64,000 bases of DNA from Texcoconibacillus texcoconensis (GCF_014202575.1 NZ_JACHHB010000008.1:62001-126000), one strand, 5' to 3'; counted from the first letter of the stretch, positions 9,036 to 18,977 are shown. Numbers and translations are program-made. The notes: a model not told the origin generated them from the letters alone.

Positions 9036-10234
9036 TATTTAGCTAAAGCCCCGCGTCCTGTTTCCAGCAATTCTGAGCCACGTACTTTCTTTTCTCCACC
9101 ACCTTGGGCGATTTGCTCGTTTCCGCCGCCTTTCCCGTCAATTTCCGCGAGAAGCACATCCGCAAGCTCCTTCATGTTCGCATCAGCCGCTTGCCCACGC
9201 GCACAAACAAACTGTAACTGCTGATCGTTTTCCGCAACAAGCACGACAATCGCCTCACTCGCCTCCGCGACCGCAGCCCGCGCCAACTGTTGCAACTCCT
9301 TCATTCCACGACCTTCATATACTTTGCCAACGAACGCTTCTTCCCGTTCAAATGCCAATTCCTTCGCTTCATGATGAAGAAGAGCCGTTTTCGTTTCCTG
9401 CAAAGATTTCTCCATTTGCTTTTCGTTTTCTAACAACCGTTCAACCGCCTCGACAAGCCCATCGTCCGGCGCATTTAAACGATCGTTTAACTTATGTAAC
9501 ACGGCTTGCTTTTCGTTGAACTGATGCCGTACACGATCCCCGCAAATAAACTGCACACGGATACGCTTTTTTTGCCGCTCCCAATTTAAAATTTTGCTCA
9601 TCGTCACTTCACCCGTCGAACGTGGATGCGTCCCACCGCAACCGTTGTAATCAAAATCAGGGATGATGATCAGTCGGACAGTCCCTGTCACTGACGGGGT
9701 TTTGCGAAGTGGGTAGTTAGCTAATTCTTCTTCAGGGACTTGGCGCGTTTCAATCGCTCGGTTTTCTTGGATGATCTCGTTGGCACGCGCTTCCACCTGC
9801 TCTGCTTGCTGTTCTGTTAACCCGTCTGTATCCAAATCGATCGTACAGATCCGTTCTCCGAGATGAAAACTGACCGTTTCTATTTCAAAAAGCTCTGCAA
9901 AAGCTGCCGATAAAATATGCTGCCCTGTGTGTTGTTGCATATGATCAAAGCGACGCGGCCAATCGATTTGCGCAGAAACTTCTCTGTCCGTAACCGCGAG
10001 ATCAAGCGGTTCGTTCAAATAATGGCGAAGCTCGCCATCAACTTCTTCAACGTCTACGACTGCTTGGCCATTGATTTCTCCCGTGTCATTCGGTTGGCCC
10101 CCAGCTGTCGGGTAAAACGCCGTTTCCTCAAGGACGACATAATCGTGACCCTCTTCATCCTGCGCTTGTCGCACGATGTTTGTTTCAAATGATTGTATGT
10201 ATGCATCTTCATAGAATAACTTTTTCGTTGGCAA
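9035..10234 (-). CDS. AlaX-type alanyl-tRNA editing protein with DHHA1-like tail
   Basis: Stand-alone homologue of the editing half of alanyl-tRNA synthetase, expected to hydrolyse mischarged Ser- or Gly-tRNA(Ala) in the cytosol. About 399 residues. Zinc ligands of the second-additional domain are visible: HTGQHIL (HxxxH) and NGCGGTHPRST (Cys...His). The N-terminal beta-barrel shows FYPTAGGQPNDTG. The C-terminal third is helical and ends in the GGG-rich segment typical of DHHA1. The start is TTG 10234, nine bases after AGGAGGA; the upstream TTG at 10252 would put the ribosome site inside the gene. The ALAK-stop tail comes from the repeat flank. Confidence 0.88.
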   Translation of the reverse strand: MPTKKLFYEDAYIQSFETNIVRQAQDEEGHDYVVLEETAFYPTAGGQPNDTGEINGQAVVDVEEVDGELRHYLNEPLDLAVTDREVSAQIDWPRRFDHMQQHTGQHILSAAFAELFEIETVSFHLGERICTIDLDTDGLTEQQAEQVEARANEIIQENRAIETRQVPEEELANYPLRKTPSVTGTVRLIIIPDFDYNGCGGTHPRSTGEVTMSKILNWERQKKRIRVQFICGDRVRHQFNEKQAVLHKLNDRLNAPDDGLVEAVERLLENEKQMEKSLQETKTALLHHEAKELAFEREEAFVGKVYEGRGMKELQQLARAAVAEASEAIVVLVAENDQQLQFVCARGQAADANMKELADVLLAEIDGKGGGNEQIAQGGGEKKVRGSELLETGRGALAK

Positions 10235-10304
10235 TGGGTTAGTCCTCCTCAACGTGTATCATTTCCTCTATTATACACGCTCACTGTTTCTCGTTAAAGC
10301 ATTG

Positions 10305-10338
10305 AAGGGTAGGTGCTACCGAAGTAGCACCTACCCTT
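10305..10338. repeat. RAYT-type palindromic repeat, copy 7
   Basis: 15-bp stem, loop CGAA. It lies between tandem minus genes. The left flank TTAAAGCATTG and right flank ACTAAAGCAC are typical. The TAG stop of the chemoreceptor gene lies in its right flank. Confidence 0.97.
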
Positions 10339-10345
10339 TACTTAA

Positions 10346-11824
10346 CTAAAGCACCAACGCTTGTGCGCGGTCTTCGATGTCTTTCATTTCTTTGCGGATC
10401 GACTCATTTTGTTCGTTCAAGTTTTCTACAGAAGCATTCATTTCTTCGATGCTAGCCGACGATTGTTCAATGATTGCTGCGAGATCTCCGAGCGCTTTTT
10501 CGGCTTGTGCCGCATTGTCTTTGGATGTTTCTCCTGATTCTTCAAAAGAACGGAGTCTTCCATTAAGCTCGTCCATGTAAGAACGCAACTGTTCGAAAGC
10601 GCTACTCACCCTCTCTGCCTGATTCAATGTCTCATCAACCATTGTACGGCTGTTCTGCATATGGTCGAGCGCGGAATCATTGGTTTCTTTTACGACTTGT
10701 AAGTTATCAGTCATTTTAGCGGCCGTTTGGTTCGTCATATCGGCGAGTTTACGGATTTCATCCGCGACAACAGAGAACCCTTTTCCTGCTTCACCGGCAC
10801 GGGCCGCTTCTATGGATGCATTCAATGCTAATAAATTCGTCTGTTCGCTAATATTGATGATATCTTCGGAAAAGTTGCGCATCTCGTCAATGTTGGAAGT
10901 TAGTGCACTAAATGATTCGCTAAGCTTGGTGATTTGGAGCTGGAATTTCGTCATATCCCCATTCAAACTCCGTGCGTCATCGCTGCCACTTGTGACGTTT
11001 GCCGATGCTTCTTGAAATTCAGTGTTCAGCGATTGTATATCCTTCACCATCGTTTCCATAACATTCAGCGTATCGTGCGCGCTTTGCGAGATATTCGTCA
11101 CTTTTTCAGTTTGTGCTGACGTACCCGCGGCCACTTCGGAGATCGCTTCTGAAATTTCGCCTTGTGCATCAATATTTGTTTGCACACGTTCGTTAACATT
11201 ATCGAATTGTTCCTTCATCGCTGCAACGTTCGTCTCAAGAGATTGTTTTTCCTCTTCCTTTCGCGCGCCATCCGCTTCACTTCGGTGCAATAATTGTTCG
11301 ATCGTCTCCATTTGTTTCTGATTTAAGTAAATGAGCACCCATGCAACTGTACCCGTTAATACATACGCGAGCATGACAAAAGGAAATATCTCTTGCAATA
11401 CTGCTGTGTCAACCGAACTGTAAAACGCATTGAGGTAAAGGCCTAGTCCACCTGCAACGAACCCGCTCAAAAATACGATTTTATACAAATGTACGGTTGA
11501 TAAAAATAGTAAAAAGAAAAAAATCACCACTGTCGATAGGCCACCGCCTAGGAAGAATATAGACGATATTGTAAATATGTATACGAGGATGACGAGCGCA
11601 TACGGGAAAAACGTCTCTTTTTTCAGCCAATATTTCAAACCTGCATAAATGGCAAACAACAAGAACAATTCAATGCCATATAAAAACGCTACCTCTATGT
11701 TTTGTTGAAAAATTGCTAAAACCCCTGCGCTGGCAAGTGATATCGAAAAAACGAGCACCGCCAATAGGTTTTTCTTTTTTACATCGGACATTCTTAATTC
11801 ATCTATGGATCCCCCAGTGTCCAA
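10346..11824 (-). CDS. Methyl-accepting chemotaxis protein without extracellular sensor domain
   Basis: Chemoreceptor-like signalling protein of 492 residues. The N-terminal 180 residues hold about six hydrophobic helices with only short loops, so there is no periplasmic-type ligand domain. A linker and a long coiled-coil MCP signalling domain follow, with the hairpin tip [19 protein letters not shown] near residue 340, the highly conserved CheA/CheW contact. The signal is therefore probably sensed in or at the membrane. Start TTG 11824 has GGAGGGGG 7 nt upstream; the ATG 11 codons in has no such site. No che genes are near. Confidence 0.9.
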   Translation of the reverse strand: MDTGGSIDELRMSDVKKKNLLAVLVFSISLASAGVLAIFQQNIEVAFLYGIELFLLFAIYAGLKYWLKKETFFPYALVILVYIFTISSIFFLGGGLSTVVIFFFLLFLSTVHLYKIVFLSGFVAGGLGLYLNAFYSSVDTAVLQEIFPFVMLAYVLTGTVAWVLIYLNQKQMETIEQLLHRSEADGARKEEEKQSLETNVAAMKEQFDNVNERVQTNIDAQGEISEAISEVAAGTSAQTEKVTNISQSAHDTLNVMETMVKDIQSLNTEFQEASANVTSGSDDARSLNGDMTKFQLQITKLSESFSALTSNIDEMRNFSEDIINISEQTNLLALNASIEAARAGEAGKGFSVVADEIRKLADMTNQTAAKMTDNLQVVKETNDSALDHMQNSRTMVDETLNQAERVSSAFEQLRSYMDELNGRLRSFEESGETSKDNAAQAEKALGDLAAIIEQSSASIEEMNASVENLNEQNESIRKEMKDIEDRAQALVL

Positions 11825-11899
11825 CGGAAGTCCCCCTCCCTTTTTTAAAAGCTTACCACTTCACCTCATGAAAGTGTAGCTTTTTCGACAGTTTTCAAT

Positions 11900-11940
11900 A
11901 AAAGTCAACATTTTGTAAGGTTATGATGTTGACTTTTTTT
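11900..11940. terminator. Terminator-like hairpin upstream of the chemoreceptor gene
   Basis: Arms AAAAGTCAACAT and ATGTTGACTTTT enclose a 14-nt loop, with further T residues on the plus side. It lies beyond repeat copy 8 and would stop transcripts of the minus-strand PAP2 gene. Confidence 0.65.
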
Positions 11941-11954
11941 GTGTTAAAGCATTG

Positions 11955-11988
11955 AAGGGTAGGTGCTACCGAAGTAGCACCTACCCTT
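11955..11988. repeat. RAYT-type palindromic repeat, copy 8
   Basis: 15-bp stem, loop CGAA, tandem minus junction. Flanks TTAAAGCATTG and AACTAAAG. Confidence 0.97.
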
Positions 11989-12011
11989 CATTCAACTAAA
12001 GTGTCCGTTCT

Positions 12012-12578
12012 TTATGCACTGTCTCGACTGGCTTTCATTTTCTCAAGAAAGCGTAAAATCGTCTCTTCGTAGCGGACTTTCAATAGCACACTCGCGACGA
12101 CAACGGCAATCACTGCCGCACTAATAACATCCACCGGATAGTGATGCCCAAGGTAAATCCGCGACAAGCCCATCAGTGCCGCCAACACGAGATACGCGAC
12201 ACCTAGCTTTCGGTACACGTAAAATATCGCAAACGCAATCGCAAACGCCGCGAGCGTATGATTACTCGGAAACGACGACGCTTCGTTATGCGTAATCAAA
12301 AGTTCCAATTCATACGTAATAAACGGACGATCCCGATAATACAACTCCTTGATCAAAAAACCGATCCCGACTGTCGCCCCCATCGACAAACCAGCAACCG
12401 TAAACGTCGCGAACGTATTTTGCCAATGATTTTTCACAAGGTGATATATAAACACGACAACGAGTGACAACGCAAAAAACGTAGGGCCGTGTTCTGTCAT
12501 CGCCATCATCACAGCATCTAACCAATCGTATTGATTCGAGAAACCGTGAAGCCAGTGAAATAATTGATGATCCATCAT
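12012..12578 (-). CDS. PAP2-family phosphatase, BcrC-like undecaprenyl-diphosphatase
   Basis: Membrane phosphatase of 188 residues. The three PAP2 motifs are in order: KELYYRDRP near residue 78, FPSNH near 104, and SRIYLGHHYPVD near 140. About five helices surround them. The size and spacing match BcrC/YwoA, which recycles undecaprenyl pyrophosphate for wall synthesis and gives bacitracin tolerance. Phosphatidylglycerophosphatase is the alternative, since PAP2 enzymes overlap. Two adjacent ATGs follow AGGAGAGG; the first is used here. Single gene, with a repeat copy on either side. Confidence 0.83.
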   Translation of the reverse strand: MMDHQLFHWLHGFSNQYDWLDAVMMAMTEHGPTFFALSLVVVFIYHLVKNHWQNTFATFTVAGLSMGATVGIGFLIKELYYRDRPFITYELELLITHNEASSFPSNHTLAAFAIAFAIFYVYRKLGVAYLVLAALMGLSRIYLGHHYPVDVISAAVIAVVVASVLLKVRYEETILRFLEKMKASRDSA

Positions 12579-12695
12579 CGTCCTCTCCTTCTACTTCCCT
12601 TTTTGAATAAAACACGTTTGACTCATAAAATCTATTTTACCATTTTTTCAGTCCAAAAAAATAGGGAATTCGTGACTCCAACACTGTAAAGTACG

Positions 12696-12731
12696 AAAGG
12701 GTAGGTGCTACCGAAGTAGCACCTACCCTTT
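12696..12731. repeat. RAYT-type palindromic repeat, copy 9
   Basis: Perfect 16-bp stem, loop CGAA, tandem minus junction. Confidence 0.97.
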
Positions 12732-12848
12732 ACTTTGATAAAGTGAAAAACTAACGTGTCCGGAATCTCTCAAGATAAGGAGCACTGGCCGTACCATGAA
12801 ATAATACATGACTTGTCACCGCGCGTGTATTTCTTCCCCACCTACACT

Positions 12849-13088
12849 TCACGACTTCTTTTCCTCTACCACAAACAAAAAAGCCCAAATCACCCATGCA
12901 ACAACTGTTAGCATACTCAGCACATTGAATACTTCCATGATTTCCGGCAGGGTTAAGTGACCGAAAAGTAGAATGGCTGCACCTGACACCCCAGAACCGA
13001 TTGCTGCGGTTAACCCTCCAAGCATGTAGATCATACACACTGTTAACACAACCGCTGTTACAAATGGGATCCTTGTTTTCTTTGCCAT
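12849..13088 (-). CDS. Small hypothetical membrane protein (79 aa)
   Basis: I do not recognise this gene. It encodes a basic N-terminus (MAKKTR), two long hydrophobic stretches (about residues 8-43 and 52-74) joined by a short acidic loop, and a charged VEEKKS tail. That fits a two-helix membrane protein. GAGGAGG stands 7 nt before the ATG, strong evidence that it is translated. It is alone between repeat copies 9 and 10. Confidence 0.72.
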   Translation of the reverse strand: MAKKTRIPFVTAVVLTVCMIYMLGGLTAAIGSGVSGAAILLFGHLTLPEIMEVFNVLSMLTVVAWVIWAFLFVVEEKKS

Positions 13089-13215
13089 ATGAATTCCTCC
13101 TCACATAAGAGACGCCAATCATTCTAAATCGTTGCACAAAAATAGATAAAATATCAACTCTGTTCCGTCACCTGCTAATGTGCTTAAACGTACACTTGTT
13201 TACTTTAAAGCAGTG

Positions 13216-13249
13216 AAGGGTAGGTGCTACCGAAGTAGCACCTACCCTT
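13216..13249. repeat. RAYT-type palindromic repeat, copy 10
   Basis: 15-bp stem, loop CGAA, tandem minus junction. CTTTAAAG on the left and ATAAAGCAC on the right. Confidence 0.97.
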
Positions 13250-13266
13250 CACTTCGATAAAGCACA

Positions 13267-13294
13267 AAATCTGACGCATGGTTGCGTCAGATTT
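13267..13294 (-). terminator. Terminator of the histidine kinase gene
   Basis: 12-bp perfect arms AAATCTGACGCA and TGCGTCAGATTT with a 4-nt loop. The TGA stop of the kinase lies inside the stem. Confidence 0.75.
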
Positions 13295-14498
13295 CGAGTG
13301 GGAAGCGAATATGCACGGTTGTTCCTTGTCCGTTTTCACTTTGGAAATCAAGGTTTCCGTTATATTTATCGACAATGTTATAGCAAATCATTAAACCGAG
13401 CCCGGTTCCTTGGCTTTTTAACGTGTAAAATGGAGTTCCGAGTACCTTCATTTCTTCTTCAGACATGCCACAACCGTAGTCGGCAATGTCGATTTCGACG
13501 TTACCTTTCTTTTTAACAGCTCGCACATCAATGGAAGCCCCTGTTTCAGAAGCTTCAATGGCATTCTTCACAAGGTTAATAATCAGCTGTTTAAATTCAA
13601 CACTGTTTGCAGCAATGTAACAGCCTTCTTCTGCTTGTAAGTTGATATCATTATCATGTAAATGGCCGTAAGATAATAGTAAATCTGTAATATTTTTAAG
13701 TTCTCGCTTCACATCAACAGTTTCTGGCATTTGCTCTTTACTTGATTTCGCAATCGTTAAGAAATCTGAAATCACGTGTTCGGCGCTGTTTAGCTCATCG
13801 ATCATTAACGTATAACTTCTTTTAACAGCTGGGGTTAGCGATTGGTCATATCGGTGCAACTGTAAATACCCTTTGACGACAGTAAGCGGGTTTCTTATTT
13901 CGTGGGCTACACCTGCTGCAAGTTCTCCTGTTGTTCTTAAACGTTCTGATTGTTGCACTTCTGCATAATATGATTGGAGATTCCGTATTCTCGCCTGATG
14001 CATTTTAAAAATAATAAATAATAACGTTTGGCATAAGAAAATATTGATCAAATTTCCTGCTATATGCATCGTCAAGTAAGGAAAGTGTGTGCCTTGATCA
14101 ATAAAAATGATATACATAAAAAATAGCGAAACGAGCACAGTGTTTGCTATAAGTGTGATGTAAAACAATTTTGAATCAAAGAACAGAATTGAAATCGCTG
14201 GAATAAAAGAAATTAATACGGGTGTTGTCGTCGCATCAGGATAAATGAAAAACAACAAATAAAAAAAAGCAAACATCACTGTGATCAGGAGATTTCGAAA
14301 CCAAGGCTTTTCAAAGCGCGGATACATGATTAAACCCACTGATATAAAAATGACGAACAAAGTATGAATGAAAAAAATGACATCAATGTCTGCGTGACGT
14401 GGATTGTCAACGAGCAAACCTAAAACCAATATTGAAATAATAAAAAGTATTGAAATATAATAAGTTCGTTTATGAATGAGCTGAAAAATAGAATTCAT
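13287..14498 (-). CDS. Orphan membrane sensor histidine kinase
   Basis: Sensor kinase of 403 residues. Residues 1-175 contain about six hydrophobic helices with no large external domain. The phospho-acceptor box AAGVAHEIRNPLTVVKGY follows near residue 197, then the N box LIINLVKNAIEAS, the G1 box DYGCGM and the G2 box GTGLGLMICY. The catalytic core resembles Bacillus sporulation-type kinases that feed the Spo0F phosphorelay. No response-regulator gene is adjacent, which fits an orphan kinase. Two further membrane kinases with related cores lie at 25-28 kb. Confidence 0.88.
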   Translation of the reverse strand: MNSIFQLIHKRTYYISILFIISILVLGLLVDNPRHADIDVIFFIHTLFVIFISVGLIMYPRFEKPWFRNLLITVMFAFFYLLFFIYPDATTTPVLISFIPAISILFFDSKLFYITLIANTVLVSLFFMYIIFIDQGTHFPYLTMHIAGNLINIFLCQTLLFIIFKMHQARIRNLQSYYAEVQQSERLRTTGELAAGVAHEIRNPLTVVKGYLQLHRYDQSLTPAVKRSYTLMIDELNSAEHVISDFLTIAKSSKEQMPETVDVKRELKNITDLLLSYGHLHDNDINLQAEEGCYIAANSVEFKQLIINLVKNAIEASETGASIDVRAVKKKGNVEIDIADYGCGMSEEEMKVLGTPFYTLKSQGTGLGLMICYNIVDKYNGNLDFQSENGQGTTVHIRFPLEI

Positions 14499-14851
14499 TG
14501 ATCTGCACCTTTACTATTAATTGAAATGAGACTAAACGACTATATTATAGCAAAACATCTTACTTGACCATACAACTTTCATAAAATCCACACAATATCT
14601 CTATATGAAAGCGATCCCTAGCCACGCAACAAGATAAACTTTTTCACTAAAGTAATTGATAGATAGTTCTAATGAACTACCCCCTTCCACTTCTAACTGA
14701 TGAAGCGATCGTTTAGCTGAACGTTTGCACGTATGATAACATCAATACATAGATACGCATGAGGTTAACCCTTGTTTTTTGAATGCTTTAAGTATAGCCA
14801 CATTCGACATCATTTTCCAATATTTTAACTTATGATAAAGGGGACATTTGT
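14499..14851. other. Gene-free divergent region between the kinase and patB-like genes
   Basis: 353 bp, AT-rich, and one of the few junctions without a repeat copy. No open frame with a ribosome site and no clear riboswitch or terminator was seen. It presumably holds the two divergent promoters. Confidence 0.55.
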
Positions 14852-16042
14852 ATGAAGTACGATTTTGATAAACAAATTAACCGTCGTGGAACATATTCTT
14901 TGAAGTGGGATGGCGGTGAGCTCATTAAACAAATTGGTTTGACGGAGAGGTATGATGAGGATTCGATCCCTTTATTTACAGCGGATATGGATTTGCCTGT
15001 TCCACAGCCAGTGATCGACGCTTTGCATAGAACGGTTGACCATCAAATTTTTGGCTATACGATCATTCCACCTGAATACTATGAAGCGATTCAAAAATGG
15101 TTCGCTGAAAAGTACGATTGGCAAATCGCCGTCGAGGAAATCGTCTATGCCCCAGGTACAGTCCATGCATTAAACATGGCAATTAAGGCGTTTTCTGAAA
15201 AAGGGGATGGTGTCATCATTCAACGGCCTGTTTATCCACCGTTTACAAATGCGGTTGAAAGACATGAGCGCGTCGTGCAAAATAACGCCCTCGTTCAAAA
15301 TGATGACGGTGATTACGTGATTGATTTTGCTGATTTTGAGGCGAAAGCGAAAGATCCGAACACGACGATGTTTATTTTGTGTAACCCGCATAATCCAACG
15401 GGACGAATTTTCAGTAATGAAGATTTGCGGCGCATGTCGGACATTTGTGCGGAAAATGGGGTCACGATCGTCGCTGATGAAATTCACGGTGACCTTATCC
15501 GCACGGGTCAAACGTTTACTCCGATCGTCAAAACCGTGGAAAACGACGATCACATCGTCACTTTGACGGCGATCAACAAAACGTTCAACCTCGCGGGCTT
15601 GCATTGTACGAACGTGATTATTTCTAATCAGAAAATGCGCGATTTATTCACAGCGGAAATCGGCATGTCTTTACCGAGTCCATTTACTGTCTCGGCACTA
15701 ATTGCTGCATACAACGAAGGGCAAGAATGGTTGGATCAATTGAAAGTTTACTTAGATGAAAACTTGGCGTTTGTGAAACAGTTTCTCGATGAGAGAATGC
15801 CGAAAGTGAAAACGTACATCCCTGAAGGCACGTACGTGATGTGGATGGACTTTAGTGGTTATGGCATATCAGCTGATGAAGTGCACGACCGCATATACAA
15901 CGAGGCGAATGTCATATTAGAAGACGGAAAAATGTTTGGCGAAGAAGGGCTCGATTTCCAAAGAATTTGCGTTCCATCACCTAGGCCATTGATCAAAGAA
16001 GCGATGGAAAGAATCGAAAATGCCTTTGCTGATTTGAATTAG
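14852..16042 (+). CDS. PatB/MalY-type PLP-dependent cystathionine beta-lyase
   Basis: Fold-type I PLP enzyme of 396 residues. Seen: FTADMDLPVPQPV near residue 42, CNPHNPTGR near 177, VADEIHGDL with the pyridine-binding Asp near 209, and AINKTFNLAGL with the PLP-lysine Lys243. The combination ADMD...NKTFNLAG is characteristic of the MalY/PatB subgroup of C-S lyases, which split cystathionine or cysteine conjugates. AAAGGGGA stands before the ATG. Monocistronic, converging on the anSME gene. Confidence 0.88.
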   Translation: MKYDFDKQINRRGTYSLKWDGGELIKQIGLTERYDEDSIPLFTADMDLPVPQPVIDALHRTVDHQIFGYTIIPPEYYEAIQKWFAEKYDWQIAVEEIVYAPGTVHALNMAIKAFSEKGDGVIIQRPVYPPFTNAVERHERVVQNNALVQNDDGDYVIDFADFEAKAKDPNTTMFILCNPHNPTGRIFSNEDLRRMSDICAENGVTIVADEIHGDLIRTGQTFTPIVKTVENDDHIVTLTAINKTFNLAGLHCTNVIISNQKMRDLFTAEIGMSLPSPFTVSALIAAYNEGQEWLDQLKVYLDENLAFVKQFLDERMPKVKTYIPEGTYVMWMDFSGYGISADEVHDRIYNEANVILEDGKMFGEEGLDFQRICVPSPRPLIKEAMERIENAFADLN

Positions 16043-16056
16043 CGCTTTAAAGTACT

Positions 16057-16092
16057 GAATGGTAGGTGCTACCGAAGTAGCACCTACCATTC
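16057..16092. repeat. RAYT-type palindromic repeat, copy 11
   Basis: 16-bp stem, loop CGAA, with a T-A pair replacing G-C in the stem (AATGG opposite CCATT). Convergent junction. Confidence 0.96.
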
Positions 16093-16105
16093 ATTTAAGT
16101 AAAGC

Positions 16106-16143
16106 ACTAAAGAGGGTCAGTCCCGCTTTACCGAAGTAAAGCA
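16106..16143 (-). repeat. Second repeat family (GGGwCAGTCCC type), partial copy, with terminator hairpin
   Basis: The left arm reads AAAGAGGGTCAGTCCCGCTT and closely matches the left arm at 25241-25262. The right side here is replaced by a short hairpin, GCTTTAC and GTAAAGC with loop CGAA (TTCG on the minus strand), holding the TAA stop of the anSME gene. Confidence 0.7.
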
Positions 16144-17252
16144 GCAAGCTTTGTTAATCGGCTGTCGGCGTGTTTAAACAGTTGTTTAAAACTGGTACAA
16201 AAGTAGTCGCGGTCATCCACGGCCATCGCGCTCCGCTCGGTACCGCCAACGCGGTTTCGTGGGCAGCCTCCGTTACATAGCGCTAAGTACTCGCACGAGC
16301 GGCACGCTTCTGGCAAGTCCGGTTTCATCTTCAAAAATTCGTCGTAGCGCGGGTGGTTTAAAATCGCCTCCAACGAATCAACGCCGACGTTCCCGAGCTT
16401 ATACTCATCACTGATATAAAAGTCGCACGGAAACGCATCCCCATTTTGCTCTAAAATCAACACTTTCGGACACGCCTCCCGTTGTACGCACGATTCCATC
16501 TCCATCCCTAAATACGCCCGTAAAATGTTATCGAAAAAGCGAATATCGACGAGCGGTTGTCCGTCGTTATACCACGTGTCAAAAGCCTCGCACAAAAACG
16601 CCCCATACTCGTCGGGTGTGACTAAATACTGTCCGGGTTCACCCGGGGACTGTGATTTGAAATCCATACAAGGCAAAAACTGAATATGTGCAAAACGTTC
16701 CTGCTTATAAAATTCAAGCAAGTCAGCGGCGCGTCCTACGTTATCTTCGTGAATGACGGTTAAAATGTTAAATGGCACGCCGTAGCGACGTAAGGCGTCG
16801 ACGCCGGCCATCGTTCGGTCGAAGGAGCCTGCTCCTGAGCCGGTCGGGCGCCGTTTGTCGTGGATATCTTTCGGGCCGTCGATGCTGACACCGACGAGGA
16901 AGTTGTACTTCTTGAAAAACTTCGCCCACTCGTCGTCGATGAGCGTTCCGTTTGTTTGGATCGCGTTACTGATGACGGTGTTTTTCGGTGCGTATTTCGC
17001 TTGCAGGTGGACGACTTTTTCGAAAAAATCGCGCCCAGCGAGGAGCGGTTCGCCGCCTTGCCAAGAAAAGACGGCAGCACCACGTGTCATCGCCATGTAT
17101 TTTTCAATAAACGTCTCTAGTAGCTGGTCGTCGATGCGGTCGACCGCACTTGCATTCCCGGCGCAATCGCTATAATAGCAGTAATCGCATGCGAGATTAC
17201 AAGATTCGGACACGGTCTTCCACATCACACTTACGATGTCTGGATTCCCCAT
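16128..17252 (-). CDS. Anaerobic sulfatase-maturating enzyme (anSME), radical SAM/SPASM
   Basis: Oxygen-independent enzyme that oxidises the active-site Cys or Ser of sulfatases to formylglycine. 374 residues. The radical-SAM cluster CNLACDYC (Cys18, Cys22, Cys25) is followed by WQGGEPLL and VSIDGPKDIHD. Auxiliary Fe-S cysteines of the SPASM domain appear as CVQREACPK, DFYISDEYKLGN and the C-terminal CRSCEYLALCNGGCPRN. This arrangement is typical of anSME/AslB/ChuR. AAAGGGAG precedes the ATG. It lies 45 bp downstream of sulP on the same strand, probably one transcript, and about 3 kb from a sulfatase-FGE pair. Confidence 0.9.
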   Translation of the reverse strand: MGNPDIVSVMWKTVSESCNLACDYCYYSDCAGNASAVDRIDDQLLETFIEKYMAMTRGAAVFSWQGGEPLLAGRDFFEKVVHLQAKYAPKNTVISNAIQTNGTLIDDEWAKFFKKYNFLVGVSIDGPKDIHDKRRPTGSGAGSFDRTMAGVDALRRYGVPFNILTVIHEDNVGRAADLLEFYKQERFAHIQFLPCMDFKSQSPGEPGQYLVTPDEYGAFLCEAFDTWYNDGQPLVDIRFFDNILRAYLGMEMESCVQREACPKVLILEQNGDAFPCDFYISDEYKLGNVGVDSLEAILNHPRYDEFLKMKPDLPEACRSCEYLALCNGGCPRNRVGGTERSAMAVDDRDYFCTSFKQLFKHADSRLTKLAALLR

Positions 17253-17297
17253 TGTTTTGCTCCCTTTGTCAGTAGTTTTCCCCTTTGAACAGTCCGC

Positions 17298-18977
17298 TTA
17301 TTGGCGCTCGCTTACGCCGTGCGCTTCGAGCGCTTGCTCAATCGTTCGGTACATGCTGCTGTGAATCGTCCCATCCTCACTTTCCGCACGCTCAACGACG
17401 TCGCGGACCGGTCCTTTCATGTTCGTAAAGTAAAGCGTAATCCCACGATCTGCCGCTAATGATTCGACCATTTCTTTTAACACCTTGATCGAGCCGACAT
17501 CGATGTCATTGACACCTGCTAAATCGATCACCATGAATTTGACGTCTTGTCGGTCGTTGATCATTTTGTTGACGGCATTTTTGAGCATGGAAATGTTCGC
17601 AAAATGCAACGAAGCATCAACGCGCGCAATGACGGTGTTTTCAAATGTTTTCGCTTCTGGAAAACGGTTCCGGTCATAGAAATTTCCTTCCTGACCCAAA
17701 AGACCTAGCTCGACGATATTCGGCTTCGTGCTGCGGTTGATGATGATCGCAAACGAGAATAGCGCGCCGAGGAAGAATCCCCATTGGATGCCTAGGAAAA
17801 GCGTGACGAAAAAGGTGACGAGCCAGTTGATGCCGTCGGTCCGCTTGACTTTCCAAAGATATTTCAACGTGCGAAAGTCGACGAGTTTAGAAATCGCGAC
17901 CATGATAATCGCTGCTAGAGCGGCTTGTGGTAAATAATAGAAGTAGCTTGTGAAAAAGAGCAATGTCAAAATAATAAATGCCGCGGTAACGAGCGATGCT
18001 ACTTGTGACACCGCGCCTGCTTGGTGATTGATCGCGCTACGCGACAAGCTCGCGTTCACCGGATAAGCTTGCACGAACGCACTACTCATGTTCGCAAGGC
18101 CTAACGACTTCAACTCTTGGTTCGCATCAAGCGTGTAGTTTTCCCGGTCCGCAATCGTCTTGCCGATCGCAAGTGACTCCATAAAGCCCATGAGCGCAAC
18201 GAGAAACGCCGTCGGAATCAACATTTGCACCGTGTCAAACGTAATTTCCGGAACACCTAATTCTGGAAGACCAGATGGCACAGCTCCGACAATATCGACG
18301 CCCTCTGCTTCAAAACCAAACGCAAAAACGACCGCAATCGTCACGACGACGATAAATAACGCCGATGGAATTCGTGGCATGTATTTTTTTACGAGAATAA
18401 GAGAAATGATACTCCCCATTCCGATCGCTGCCGTTATCACATTCAGGTCACCAAAGGATGTGATCACGTCATACATGAGGTGATGGAGTTGCAAATGGTT
18501 TTCCAGCTCGATACCGAGCAAGTGGCCTAACTGGCTCAAGCCAATAATAAACGCGGCGGCTGACGTGTATGCGTTGATGACAGCGCCGGATATGTATTGC
18601 ACGATGAAGCCAAGTTTGAACACACCCATGAGGAGTTGGATCATTCCGACCATAAGCGCCAGGACGAGCGCGATCGCGATGTATTGTGATGTTTCTGCTT
18701 CAGCGAAAGCCGACACACCCGAAAAGACGAGTAATGACGTAATCGCCGTCGGGCCAACGGCTAAGTGTTTTGATGAGGCGAATAGTGCATAAATGATCAG
18801 TGGGATCGTCGATGCGTAAAGCCCCATAACAGGCGGTAAGCCGGCAAGCATCGCGTACGCCATCGCTTGCGGAACGAGTAAGACGACGATCGTCAGTCCT
18901 GCGATAACATCGCGCATGAGCATGTCGCGGTTGTACGAGGAATCGATTTTTAATAGATTTTTCGTTGTTGGATTCAA
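17298..18977 (-). CDS. SulP-family anion permease with STAS domain
   Basis: Membrane transporter of 559 residues: about 12 helices (residues 20-425), then a cytosolic STAS domain (about 440-550) ending with the MVIDLAGVNDIDVGSIKVL strand-helix. The SulP signature VPQAMAYAMLAGLPPVMGLYAS lies near residue 36 and the NASLSRSAINHQAGA segment near 308. Family substrates include sulfate, bicarbonate and other anions. Sulfate is suggested here because the anSME gene follows directly and a sulfatase gene lies upstream. Start TTG 18977, with AAAGGG 11 nt ahead. Confidence 0.88.
   Translation of the reverse strand: MNPTTKNLLKIDSSYNRDMLMRDVIAGLTIVVLLVPQAMAYAMLAGLPPVMGLYASTIPLIIYALFASSKHLAVGPTAITSLLVFSGVSAFAEAETSQYIAIALVLALMVGMIQLLMGVFKLGFIVQYISGAVINAYTSAAAFIIGLSQLGHLLGIELENHLQLHHLMYDVITSFGDLNVITAAIGMGSIISLILVKKYMPRIPSALFIVVVTIAVVFAFGFEAEGVDIVGAVPSGLPELGVPEITFDTVQMLIPTAFLVALMGFMESLAIGKTIADRENYTLDANQELKSLGLANMSSAFVQAYPVNASLSRSAINHQAGAVSQVASLVTAAFIILTLLFFTSYFYYLPQAALAAIIMVAISKLVDFRTLKYLWKVKRTDGINWLVTFFVTLFLGIQWGFFLGALFSFAIIINRSTKPNIVELGLLGQEGNFYDRNRFPEAKTFENTVIARVDASLHFANISMLKNAVNKMINDRQDVKFMVIDLAGVNDIDVGSIKVLKEMVESLAADRGITLYFTNMKGPVRDVVERAESEDGTIHSSMYRTIEQALEAHGVSERQ

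Noticed and set aside
14499-14851. Riboswitch or T-box upstream of the patB-like gene
   Set aside because: I found no T-box, S-box or terminator/antiterminator pattern in the 353-bp gap.
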